From NCBI GenBank assembly GCA_018820925.1, contig JAHJNJ010000004.1:62001-126000 (forward strand): a stretch of 64,000 nucleotides of DNA. The letters run 5' to 3'. Both the position numbers and the translations under genes were made by a program. This DNA is from Gammaproteobacteria bacterium (GTDB lineage: Bacteria; Pseudomonadota; Gammaproteobacteria; Burkholderiales; Gallionellaceae). Below the pieces are notes generated by a model. It saw only the letters and a list, made by a program, of their open reading frames with translations, searched no databases and was not told the origin of the DNA. Below, one piece after another: positions 1-7,246 of the stretch; the stretch's first letter is position 1, and each line of letters opens with the position of its first letter.

Positions 1-778
1 GATGATGTTTTACCACCATCTGCAAAGTATGTACTCCCTCGCCGGAGATGTCCGACCATTCGCCGCGCACCAGTTGCCGGCCGAGTGCGTGGTGGTGCGA
101 ATCCTCGCTGGTGGCCGTCGTCAACAGATCGCCAAGACCGGCATAGCTGTAAGGCGTGTGCGCCTGCCCGCCGAACGACTGCACGATGCCGGATAATTCG
201 GAAATCGCGGCAACCATCAGATGCCCGCGCATATTGTTGCCCAGCTTCAATTCATCCGCCACGCCGAACATGATGGCGTACACATTTTTCAGGATCACCG
301 ACCAGCTTCTGCCATGCATATCCGTCGCCTGTTTGCAGATCAGCGTCGTGCCCAGGAACAGGTCGAAGATCACCTGGAAATCCGCCGTGTCGGACAGCAC
401 CACATCGGCAAAGGCGTGGCGTCCCGTCCTGATTTCCTCCGAGATCATCGGGCCGTAGATCACACCGTAGTGACGCCCGCCGCCGAGTACACTCTCGTAC
501 ACCTGTGCCGCCGTGCGCCCCGACTCGTCCAGCCCCTTGGCGATGGTGAGACACAGGCTGCCTTGCGCGAGATGGGGCGCGATGCGGCTGACCACCTCGT
601 GGTGCGGATTTACCGGCAGGCAGAACAGAATCACCTGCGCCCAGGCAACCATTTCCTCCAGCGTCGCCTCACTTTTTTCTTCCAGGCACCAGATGCGCAT
701 GTCATGGCGCCCGGTCAGCAGACATTCCATGGCATGCCCCATCTTGCCGTGCCCCAGAATCAATACGCGTTGTTTCAT
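1..778 (-). CDS. NAD(P)H-dependent glycerol-3-phosphate dehydrogenase-like protein, partial
   Basis: The reverse-strand frame is open from an ATG at 778 to the window edge, giving about 259 residues without a stop; the C-terminus lies outside. The N-terminus has a Rossmann dinucleotide signature (ILGHGKMG, residues 7-14). The middle has a KGLDESG and YGPMISEEI stretch and the downstream part a GLGDLLTTATSEDS segment, matching the order seen in GpsA (KG, GP, GLGDL). GpsA reduces dihydroxyacetone phosphate to sn-glycerol-3-phosphate for phospholipid synthesis in the cytoplasm. The usual T-C-x-S-RN-R stretch after GLGDL is altered (SEDSHHH), so this may be a paralog with another substrate. Family is fairly sure, exact role is not. 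Confidence 0.7.
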   Translation of the reverse strand, partial: MKQRVLILGHGKMGHAMECLLTGRHDMRIWCLEEKSEATLEEMVAWAQVILFCLPVNPHHEVVSRIAPHLAQGSLCLTIAKGLDESGRTAAQVYESVLGGGRHYGVIYGPMISEEIRTGRHAFADVVLSDTADFQVIFDLFLGTTLICKQATDMHGRSWSVILKNVYAIMFGVADELKLGNNMRGHLMVAAISELSGIVQSFGGQAHTPYSYAGLGDLLTTATSEDSHHHALGRQLVRGEWSDISGEGVHTLQMVVKHH

Positions 779-963
779 ATCCGCCTCTCGTGGAAAATCG
801 GACGATATCGCCGAAATGGCGAAGTCCACTTGCCGTCTATTGTCGTGGTGCCGTATCGGAAAATCCAGTGACAGGGCGCATGCAGGTATAACACAGGTTG
901 AAACATGGCTATTCCTTGTTATTATGCCGGTTGGTGAACGGCAATATTCAGGGAGCGGGAAGA

Positions 964-1758
964 ATGAGTACTGAGAACAGCCAATTTGATCTTTCAGGCA
1001 TTCAACTGCGTGAATCCAGGACACAGCCGAAAGTCAGTTTGTCGAGAGAAATCGGAGAGGCGCAAATCGTTCACACGATTTTTGGCAGGGCCAAGGTGCG
1101 CATTATTCGCAAAAACGACAAGCTCTATCGCACAATGTGGCTGATGGCGGCTGGAGTGGTGACTGTGATAGGAGTAGTCGTCTGGCAGGGTTGGTATGCC
1201 GCTCAGCAAACCGAAGCGGTACAGGATGCGGACAGGGCCGGCGTGGAGAGTGCGCAACAGCAGGCTGGTGAACCATCTCCAATATCCGCGGAAATTGCGG
1301 CGCCTGCCAATTTGCCGCCGGCAAACATCGAAGCGGTCACGCCTCCGCCAGTCGCAAATCACGTCCCGGCTGCCGACCAGAAAAGCGCGCCGCAACAACC
1401 GGCCGGTTTGAAAGAGGCCGAACAAAAGGTTGTGAAACCGGTCACCGTCCAGCCGAAGCCGGTCGCAATCAAGCCCAAACCGGTTGAACCGTTGACTGAA
1501 AGCAAGCCGCAGACTGCGCCGGCAACCGTCACCAGTACGCCGAAGAATCAAACAGACCAGCCACTGCCGACAGTGGTGACACCAACGAAGCGGCCAGTAG
1601 CGCCCGTCGTTGCGCCACAACGCACTACTCAGTCCGCAGCAAGCAGCCCTGCTGCAGTTGTTCCAGTGGTCTCTCCAGTGGATACGGGAGACACTTCTCC
1701 GCAGTCGCCCGTGGACGAGAAGCAATTGTCTGACCCGATCAACATGCAAAGCAATTAA
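964..1758 (+). CDS. Single-pass membrane protein with proline-rich, TonB-like periplasmic tail
   Basis: I chose the ATG at 964 because a purine-rich ribosome binding site (GGGAGCGGGAAG) lies just before it; an upstream in-frame start at 898 has none. The 264-residue product has about 58 cytosolic residues, one membrane segment near residues 60-78 (rich in G, V and I), and a long tail dominated by P, A, V, K and Q, including KP/VKP repeats like the periplasm-spanning linker of TonB. There is no recognisable folded C-terminal domain, so it is not a canonical TonB. A coiled-coil gene follows 86 bases downstream in the same direction, so the two may act together. Function unknown; the topology call is secure. 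Confidence 0.65.
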   Translation: MSTENSQFDLSGIQLRESRTQPKVSLSREIGEAQIVHTIFGRAKVRIIRKNDKLYRTMWLMAAGVVTVIGVVVWQGWYAAQQTEAVQDADRAGVESAQQQAGEPSPISAEIAAPANLPPANIEAVTPPPVANHVPAADQKSAPQQPAGLKEAEQKVVKPVTVQPKPVAIKPKPVEPLTESKPQTAPATVTSTPKNQTDQPLPTVVTPTKRPVAPVVAPQRTTQSAASSPAAVVPVVSPVDTGDTSPQSPVDEKQLSDPINMQSN

Positions 1759-1844
1759 CCGGGAATCCGGAGCCAATCAGGCATACGCCTGTCCGGGCTC
1801 GCGCCGGGTTGCACCGGAAGCCTGAATTAACGGGAAAGGTCGTC

Positions 1845-2351
1845 ATGGATAAGACACTAAAACTCCGCACCTATTCCGCCGATTCCAACAACAACCCCGC
1901 GCAAGGCAGTCTTGCCAAAGATGAAAAGAACGCGCTTGAGCTGGAGAAGAAAACGGCTTTGCTCGAAGAAGAGCGAAGCAAGTCGCTTGATCTGCTGAAA
2001 ACAATCGTGCAGTTACGCGAGAGCCTCAAACAGGAAGAGGCCAGGACTGCCGATCTGGAAGCAAAGTTGAATAAACTGGCTACGGAGGAAGAAAGTCAGC
2101 TCGCCAGGAAAAGCGCCCAGCTTGAAGAAGAAAAGAAAATGTCGCTCGAATACATGCGGACGATAGAACAGCTCAGGGAAAGCATCAAGCAGGATCAGGC
2201 CAAATCGGCCGAGATGGTAAACAAGTTCGACGAGCTGGAAGCGAAAACCAAAGCATTGGCCGAAATGGAAGGCAAAGTGAAGGAGCTGACCGGCGTGCTG
2301 GGCATGATTTCCAGAATAGCCACGGCAGGTATGGCGGGCGGCAATGACTGA
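1845..2351 (+). CDS. Coiled-coil repeat protein, short paralog
   Basis: The start at 1845 follows GGGAAAGG with good spacing, and the product begins MDKTLKLRTYS, which matches the start of the longer paralog at 9686. The 168-residue protein is almost wholly heptad-like helix rich in E, K, L and Q, with no signal peptide or membrane segment. Two copies of a unit of about 55-60 residues are visible (LLEEERSKSLDLLKTIVQL and QLEEEKKMSLEYMRTIEQL), followed by a conserved tail (KELTGVLGMISRIAT). It ends 24 bases before the convergent end of the diguanylate cyclase gene. It resembles no family I can name. A structural or scaffolding role is inference only. Confidence 0.7.
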   Translation: MDKTLKLRTYSADSNNNPAQGSLAKDEKNALELEKKTALLEEERSKSLDLLKTIVQLRESLKQEEARTADLEAKLNKLATEEESQLARKSAQLEEEKKMSLEYMRTIEQLRESIKQDQAKSAEMVNKFDELEAKTKALAEMEGKVKELTGVLGMISRIATAGMAGGND

Positions 2352-2374
2352 CCCGCGTTGAAGACGGGCGCCCG

Positions 2375-3652
2375 CTAAGTTTCCGAAGTGAATTCCGGCC
2401 AACTGCCGGAAACGGAATACGGGCTCATGTCGAAGTGGAACATCTGGACATTGTTGCGGCCGTTTTGTTTGGCACGATACATCGCGGTGTCCGCATTTTT
2501 CATGAGGCTGATTTCATCCCCGCCATGTTCCGGATAGACGGCGATGCCGACGCTGCAGCCGATTTGAATCCGCTTGCCGTTAATTTCGAACGGCTGCTCC
2601 AGGGCAACGCGAATCTTTTCCGCCACGGTGCTGGCATCCAGCTTGGACTCAATGACGGGCAGCAACACCACAAACTCGTCGCCGCCGATGCGCGCGACGG
2701 TGTCGGATTCGCGCACGGCGGCTTGCAGGCGCTGCGCGATGGACATCAGCACCAGATCGCCGATATTGTGCCCCAAGGTGTCGTTGACCGGTTTGAACTT
2801 GTCCAGATCGAGATAAATCAGGGCGCCGTGCGCGGGGCTGCGTTTGGCCTGCACCAGCATCTGTTGCAGACGGTCGGTGAACAGCGAGCGGTTGGGCAGG
2901 CCGGTGAGCATATCGTGATGTGCGAGGTGCTGGTATTTCTGCTTCATTTCCTTGATCAACAGGCGCTGTTCGCGTTCCTCGCTAAGCGTGTCCTCGACCA
3001 CGTCCAGCAACTGGTTCACGTCCTGCACCAATTGCACGATCTCGTCTTCTTTTTGCCCCGTGATCGTGCTGACGCGGGCGTTTGTTCCGGGAGTGATCTG
3101 GTGCAGTTGTCTGGACAGGTGGTGGATAGGGACGGTGATCAGGCGCGCAATGCTCAGCCAGATCACCAGGCCGGGCAGTATGACCAGCGCGAGCAGACTG
3201 AGTGCCAGTTGCCTGGCCTGGCGGTAGGCGTGCGTCTTGATGACGGGACTGTCCATGCGCGTCTCAAGATATCCGACGATTTCTGTGTCATCAAACGGAG
3301 AGCGCAGATTGTGCGTGATTACTTCGGGGCAGGTGTCGGTCGCCGCATATTTGTTTGCTGAAATATCCAGCCCCGATTTGTTGTAGAGACGTGCCTGGCA
3401 CACGTTGTCGCTGCGCAACAGGCCTTTGATGACATCGTTGGTGATTTCCTTGTTGCCGCTGTAGGCGGCGATGGCGGCGGAATATTCGACCGTGTCCATG
3501 AGCTGGTTGATCTGTTGCTCGCCTTCCTGCAATTTGTTCTGGAAAGCCAGGAAAAACATCAAAAGCATCGTGCAACCGCCGATCGCGGCGGTGCTGATAA
3601 ACACGATCAGGAACAGTCGTATCTTGAGGCTTCTGAGTTTTGGTAGCTTCAT
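2375..3652 (-). CDS. Membrane diguanylate cyclase (CHASE8-like sensor, HAMP, GGDEF)
   Basis: The 425-residue protein has a first membrane helix (about 13-37), a periplasmic sensor region (38-145) resembling CHASE8, a second helix (149-169), a HAMP-like linker (170-225) and a GGDEF domain (from about 245). The catalytic GGDEF is intact at 323-327 and an inhibitory I-site RESD lies at 314-317, five residues upstream, so it should make c-di-GMP from GTP and be feedback inhibited. Its ATG overlaps the stop of the preceding binding-protein gene (ATGA), implying translational coupling in a porin / binding protein / cyclase operon. The signal sensed is unknown; the shared operon suggests that the small periplasmic protein delivers it. 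Confidence 0.9.
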   Translation of the reverse strand: MKLPKLRSLKIRLFLIVFISTAAIGGCTMLLMFFLAFQNKLQEGEQQINQLMDTVEYSAAIAAYSGNKEITNDVIKGLLRSDNVCQARLYNKSGLDISANKYAATDTCPEVITHNLRSPFDDTEIVGYLETRMDSPVIKTHAYRQARQLALSLLALVILPGLVIWLSIARLITVPIHHLSRQLHQITPGTNARVSTITGQKEDEIVQLVQDVNQLLDVVEDTLSEEREQRLLIKEMKQKYQHLAHHDMLTGLPNRSLFTDRLQQMLVQAKRSPAHGALIYLDLDKFKPVNDTLGHNIGDLVLMSIAQRLQAAVRESDTVARIGGDEFVVLLPVIESKLDASTVAEKIRVALEQPFEINGKRIQIGCSVGIAVYPEHGGDEISLMKNADTAMYRAKQNGRNNVQMFHFDMSPYSVSGSWPEFTSET

Positions 3653-4068
3653 TTAAGGATCATTACCGGTGTGACATTGGTATCGGGGGCAACCGTGTCG
3701 ACATAGCCCAGCGCCCCCTGGTTTTTCTCCACCACCTGCAGGATTGTCGCCTTGTTGGAAAGTCTGCGCGGCGGGTTGCCTTGCCCGGTAAACGACAGGC
3801 GCGCCCAGTAGGCATTGATCTGCGCCATATTTTTCCCGGTGATGGATTTGTAGAACCGGGTGCGCACCTCGGAATCCCCCTGATAGTCCAGCGGCAGCGG
3901 GATGCTGCCGTTCGGCAGGCTGGTGATGCGGCCCATGTAGATGTCGGCGATCTGTTTGCGTGTGAGGCTGCCCAGCTCATTGTTGCCGTTGGCAATGACC
4001 GTGATGTCGGGCTCTGCATAAACTGCGGATGCCCACAGGCAAAAAAATACGAAAATGGAGTGGCGCAT
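3649..4068 (-). CDS. Small periplasmic PstS-like substrate-binding protein
   Basis: I chose the ATG at 4068, giving 139 residues with a signal peptide (about 1-19, ending AVYA) and then a short PstS-like domain of the PBP-like family: NELGSLTRKQIADIYMGRI near the start and GNPPRRLSNKATILQVVEKNQGALGYVD near the end. These correspond to the ends of the phosphate-binding PstS fold, but the protein is less than half the usual 320 residues, so it is a reduced single-module version. It starts 2 bases after the porin stop and its own stop overlaps the cyclase start. A role as a ligand-binding partner for the cyclase sensor is inferred from the operon. Phosphate as ligand is not shown. Confidence 0.75.
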   Translation of the reverse strand: MRHSIFVFFCLWASAVYAEPDITVIANGNNELGSLTRKQIADIYMGRITSLPNGSIPLPLDYQGDSEVRTRFYKSITGKNMAQINAYWARLSFTGQGNPPRRLSNKATILQVVEKNQGALGYVDTVAPDTNVTPVMILK

Positions 4069-4070
4069 GA

Positions 4071-5264
4071 TCAAAATATCCTGTCGTAAGCCAGCGTGAG
4101 TAACCTTGCATCGCCATAGCGCGGCGACCAATTGGCTCCGCCACGATCATCCTGCACATCCAGCTGCAATTTGATGTCACTTTGCGGTGTCAGGAAATAG
4201 CGTGCAGTGAGCGACCTGTCGATATGGCTTTCCTGTCCCTGCGCATCGGCGCCCATGGAAGTGACCGCCTGGCTGTGGTATTCGGAAATATTGAAGGTGG
4301 CTTCCCATTCCCCGAAACGGCGCGTCACACCGAGGCGATTCGCATGATCCTTGAAATCGGCACCGGGCCGGTCGATGTACAGGAATTCGCCCGACAGCAA
4401 CCAGTCGGCATAATCCGCACTGAGTGCCACCGTATAGATCCTTTGCCGCGTGACATTTCCGTTCAGGAAGGGATCGGTGGTGGGGACCAGCGATTGTGTG
4501 GCGTCATCCCATACCCCGTTTACATTCTGAATCTTTGTAGAGGATTGAATGTAGGCCAGACGCGTTTCGAACCAGTCTCTGGTGAAGGTGACATTGCCGC
4601 CCAGGATGTTGTCCCAGTCGACATCCGTTTGCGAAGTCTGGCCGTTGTAGATTTTCCAGTAGCCGCTGTCTTTGGCGTGTTCGCTGCCCGCCAGTACATT
4701 GGCACTCACATCCCACTCGCCCCACTGGTTGCGATGCTGCAAGTTGATGCCGTTGTAATTGACCACTTCCCAGCCGTACAACTGCGGCGGCAAATGCGTC
4801 CAGGGCAGCGAGAAGCCGACATCCTGGCTGTCCGAGTAATAGAAAAGCGGCAGACGTTTGCGTCCCACCTGGAGCGACGTGTTGTCGGTCAGGCGAAAAG
4901 TGCCGTATAGCCATTCCAGATCAAAGTTGCCGTTTTCGCTGCCGCGCGCAACAACTTGCGCGGTCACGGAAAACCGGGGATCGGGCAGCGTGGCGATCCC
5001 CTGCAGACCCAGTTTGGTATCCGGGCCGAATTGCAGGCCGCCGCGTCCGTCGTAAATGGCATTTTGCGCGTAGTCGGCGATGAAGCACGGACACTCCTTA
5101 TCCAGTACCTGCCCGTGCGTGCCGCCCAGCATATAGCCGGCACCAATCGTCAGGAATCCGGAGCCGGCGAATCCCCAATCCCCGGTATCTTCCTCCAACG
5201 CAAAAGCAGGGTTAATACAAAGACCGACCATGAACAGTGTTCCGGTGAAATTACGTATGAACAT
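4071..5264 (-). CDS. Outer-membrane beta-barrel porin-like protein
   Basis: The 397-residue protein has a signal peptide (cleavage near AFA, residue 22) and then alternating polar and hydrophobic strands typical of a 16-strand type barrel, many aromatic girdle residues, and a terminal phenylalanine (LAYDRIF), the usual BAM recognition end. Two cysteines sit close together in the N-terminal part (KECPCF), which is unusual for a porin and could form a disulfide or bind a ligand. It is the first gene of a three-gene operon with a small binding protein and a GGDEF cyclase, which suggests uptake or sensing of one solute. The specificity cannot be read from the sequence. Confidence 0.8.
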   Translation of the reverse strand: MFIRNFTGTLFMVGLCINPAFALEEDTGDWGFAGSGFLTIGAGYMLGGTHGQVLDKECPCFIADYAQNAIYDGRGGLQFGPDTKLGLQGIATLPDPRFSVTAQVVARGSENGNFDLEWLYGTFRLTDNTSLQVGRKRLPLFYYSDSQDVGFSLPWTHLPPQLYGWEVVNYNGINLQHRNQWGEWDVSANVLAGSEHAKDSGYWKIYNGQTSQTDVDWDNILGGNVTFTRDWFETRLAYIQSSTKIQNVNGVWDDATQSLVPTTDPFLNGNVTRQRIYTVALSADYADWLLSGEFLYIDRPGADFKDHANRLGVTRRFGEWEATFNISEYHSQAVTSMGADAQGQESHIDRSLTARYFLTPQSDIKLQLDVQDDRGGANWSPRYGDARLLTLAYDRIF

Positions 5265-5646
5265 TTAATTCCCAAATCTGGTTAAGCGGATTCAATTGCG
5301 ATGCGCGGGAGCCAATGGCGGCAATGGAATTGCCACCAAATTTTCCAAGAATACCCCAACAAGGCAGCAGGCTGCACCACTATTCCCGCCGTCTCGGGAT
5401 GACTGTGCCAATTTTCTCTCGGGCGTGGGGTGTTGCCAATACTTACTTGGAGATACATGAAGCCCATATTCGCCAGCTATTTCCTGGAGAATTGCCGAGA
5501 AAAAACAACGGGTAATTTATCTGAAGCCGGTAAATACGGGCATCGCCACACTTTTTGTTGTGGATGCGCGAGGGCGTTATGCTGCCTGGTTGAGTGTTGT
5601 GCTGCGGATAATAAAAATTGGGCGCGCCGTTTGGAGCGTGATGCGG
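5265..5646. other. Intergenic region without recognised gene
   Basis: About 380 bases separate the porin start from the end of the PDC-sensor gene. The region should hold the promoter of the porin operon on the reverse strand. I see no open frame with coding character, no strong terminator and no clear repeat. Short frames present on both strands lack ribosome binding sites and recognisable products. Confidence 0.5.
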
Positions 5647-6603
5647 CTACTTGTTTCCTACCCAGAACTCGTAGCCCGCGTCCAGAAACTCATGGTGGGG
5701 AATGTAGTGCGAACCGTCGCATGAAAAAGTGAGGCCCACAATACCGTTGAAGAGATTCAATGTGCCCGAACGCAGATAGAACATTTCGTCCATGAAGCGC
5801 AGTTGGCGAAACAAGTCCAGTACGGTGCGAATCTGTTCGCGATCCACCAGCGCATCTGCGGGATAAGCCGTTTTGGGATAGGCGAGGCAGATATCCGGAT
5901 CGACCAGGGCGTCGATATCGAGCAGGCGGTAGCGGTACGGATCGCCCATTTCCCAGATGACCGCGCGATTGCTGGAGAAATGCAGAATCACATGGTACAC
6001 ACCGTGGTAAATCATCAACTCCTCGATCACCCCCAGCACGGTATCGAGTTGCTGATCCATGGCGCTTTCCACCTTGCTCTGGTGAAAGACTGTATTGCGG
6101 ATGGAGGGGTCGCCCTTGATCTGGCGCCAGAACACCGGCTCGTCGTACAGCTTGTGTGTCAGCGGCAGGTCGCGCAGATCGAAATCGGTGCCGATAAATC
6201 CCAGCACCGCACCCGCCCCGTCGCGCACGACCTGCACCGCCGTCAGTGAAGGTCGCCGCCCGATCAGGCTGATGTATGCCTCCGACAGCAGCGTGCCGGA
6301 GACCGGCAAGACCTCGCTCATATAAGGCCGCTTTGAACGATCCCGGCCATAGGATGCCGGCATCAAGCCGTCGGCGCCGACATTGCTGCTGATCTGGATC
6401 GCGTTGGTATCCAGTGCATACAGCGCCCTGCCATAAGGCAGCGTTTTCAAGCCTGTGCTCAGCACCTGGTCAAGACTTGCGCGATCGGCCCAGACCGGAT
6501 AACAGCGCCCGGCCAACTGCTGCAACGGGGTCTGCATGATTTCCAGCAACTCGGTGCGCTGCTGCGCAATACTCTCCTGCAGCGTTTCATTTGTGCCGGG
6601 CAT
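5647..6603 (-). CDS. Soluble PDC/Cache-type sensor domain protein
   Basis: I chose the ATG at 6603, whose A overlaps the TAA of the preceding gene (TAATG), over an upstream in-frame start at 6654 buried in that gene. The 318-residue product carries a PDC-like sensor core: YALDTNAIQISSNV, then RDRSKRPYM, then a run through YISLIGRRPSLTAVQVVRDGAGAVLGFIGTDFD split over strands. Such domains normally sit outside the membrane in receptors. Here I find no signal peptide, no membrane helix and no output domain, so it seems to be a free cytosolic ligand-binding protein. It is coupled to a C_GCAxxG_C_C protein. The biochemical role is unknown. Confidence 0.7.
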   Translation of the reverse strand: MPGTNETLQESIAQQRTELLEIMQTPLQQLAGRCYPVWADRASLDQVLSTGLKTLPYGRALYALDTNAIQISSNVGADGLMPASYGRDRSKRPYMSEVLPVSGTLLSEAYISLIGRRPSLTAVQVVRDGAGAVLGFIGTDFDLRDLPLTHKLYDEPVFWRQIKGDPSIRNTVFHQSKVESAMDQQLDTVLGVIEELMIYHGVYHVILHFSSNRAVIWEMGDPYRYRLLDIDALVDPDICLAYPKTAYPADALVDREQIRTVLDLFRQLRFMDEMFYLRSGTLNLFNGIVGLTFSCDGSHYIPHHEFLDAGYEFWVGNK

Positions 6604-7085
6604 TACAGCAGCTCGACGACCCACTTCGTTACCGTCCCGGTGGCATGCGCGCACTTCTGCCCGCGCGCCGCGTCAAACGCCTTGTATTCTTCCGCATTCC
6701 ACATGTCGTAGGTGCGTCCCGTGAACTGCTGCTGCAACTGCTGGCAGGTGACGCCGCCGAATTCCTGGCGGAAACGCTCGGTGAGCTCTTTGGCTTTTTT
6801 GAAATTGTTGATGTGGCGCCCGCTGCCCAGCTTGTCGCGGTCGCGGCCATACTTGGCGCTCAACGCCAGGAGCCCGCCGCTGAGCGCGCCGCACACCCCT
6901 TCGCCCAGAAGCCCGCCGCCGCCCGACAGGCCATGGCTCGCCTTCACCGTCTGGTCGTCGATGATCCCGATGGTTTCCTGCACGGTGGCCAGCACGCACT
7001 GCGGACAGCAACCGTAGTCCAGTTCGTATTGCAGGGCTTTTGCATATGCCTGATCGCCGAGCGAACTTTTCTGTTCCAGATCCAT
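6603..7085 (-). CDS. C_GCAxxG_C_C family putative redox protein
   Basis: The 160-residue protein shows the spaced cysteines of the C_GCAxxG_C_C family: an N-terminal CCPQC cluster (about 26-30), a glycine-rich GGGGLLGEGVCGALSGG stretch, then later cysteines in VTCQQL and GQKCAH. Family members are thought to bind metal or take part in redox or metalloid handling, but the reaction is not established. The central motif here reads VCGALSGG, near the family consensus. The stop overlaps the start of the PDC-sensor gene, so both are co-translated. An AT-rich perfect inverted repeat lies 13 bases upstream of the start codon and is a likely operator. Confidence 0.8.
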   Translation of the reverse strand: MDLEQKSSLGDQAYAKALQYELDYGCCPQCVLATVQETIGIIDDQTVKASHGLSGGGGLLGEGVCGALSGGLLALSAKYGRDRDKLGSGRHINNFKKAKELTERFRQEFGGVTCQQLQQQFTGRTYDMWNAEEYKAFDAARGQKCAHATGTVTKWVVELL

Positions 7086-7097
7086 GATGGGCTCCTG

Positions 7098-7121
7098 TAA
7101 TATTAGAATGCACTAATATTA
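7098..7121. promoter_or_regulatory. AT-rich palindrome, putative repressor operator
   Basis: TAATATTAG at 7098-7106 and CTAATATTA at 7113-7121 form a perfect 9-base inverted repeat with a 6-base spacer, 12 bases before the ATG at 7085 on the reverse strand. The size and spacing suit a dimeric winged-helix or TetR-type repressor such as ArsR-family redox or sulfide regulators. It overlaps where the promoter or leader of the C_GCAxxG_C_C operon should be. The binding protein is not in the window. Confidence 0.55.
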
Positions 7122-7246
7122 TGATACGTCCAGCCTGTGGAAACCGCAACGCTCCGCAATGGAGCCCCTCCGCCCGCATGTGCGGCATGAAGCCGCGCGG
7201 CGCCCGGCGCCGACGGATCAAGGTCTGTTACTGGTTGTGAAGGCGC

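Noticed and set aside
1759-1844. Possible terminator between the proline-rich and coiled-coil genes
   Set aside because: Only a 5-base stem (CAGGC/GCCTG) without a T-run is present.
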